Positions 5,569 to 5,570 of a stretch of 5,570 nucleotides of DNA are shown here, in pieces. The first letter of the stretch is position 1. Each line of letters begins with the position of its first letter. The translations under genes were made by a program, and so were the position numbers. The notes beneath the pieces are model-generated. The model saw nothing but the letters and a program-made list of their open reading frames with translations. It had not been told where the DNA came from and made no database searches. This DNA comes from Candidatus Lithacetigena glycinireducens (GTDB lineage Bacteria; Coprothermobacterota; HKB111): assembly GCA_018725485.1 (NCBI GenBank), contig QLUP01000068.1:1-5570 (forward strand), read 5' to 3'.

Positions 5569-5570
5569 AT

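Overview
The window is a compact, gene-dense stretch of low-GC bacterial DNA. It most resembles an anaerobic Firmicute of the class Clostridia. The grounds are strong AGGAGG-type ribosome binding sites, AT-rich codon use, the paired radical SAM / DUF2344 (TIGR03960-TIGR03936) genes, and above all a SCIFF ranthipeptide locus, which is nearly a signature of Clostridia. I cannot name a genus from this sequence.

Left part (2-1862, + strand) is a tightly packed operon. It holds the 3' end of a TIGR03960 radical SAM protein, whose stop overlaps the start of a TIGR03936/DUF2344 partner by 26 bases. A CvpA-like integral membrane protein follows 3 bases later. A sharp extended -10 promoter (1883-1891) then precedes a 540-residue membrane-anchored extracytoplasmic protein (1900-3522). 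That protein has five carboxypeptidase-regulatory-like beta modules and ends in an apparently degenerate FMN-binding domain.

The middle (3523-3657) is a short non-coding gap between convergent genes. It carries two small hairpins that probably terminate transcription and a 13-bp perfect inverted repeat of the GGGGACAGTCCCC type, which looks like a dispersed repeat.

The right part is an operon on the - strand, read from 5556 down to 3658. First comes a 45-codon gene for a small cysteine peptide, then a 450-residue SCIFF maturase (radical SAM/SPASM with an N-terminal recognition domain), then RidA. The small peptide contains the core CQSACKTSC and the flank TIANQT of the SCIFF family. It has only three cysteines instead of six, and its N-terminal half is basic and cysteine-free. 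The maturase next to it keeps every iron-sulfur ligand, so this looks like a working but reduced variant of the SCIFF thioether-peptide system, and it is the most interesting item in the window.
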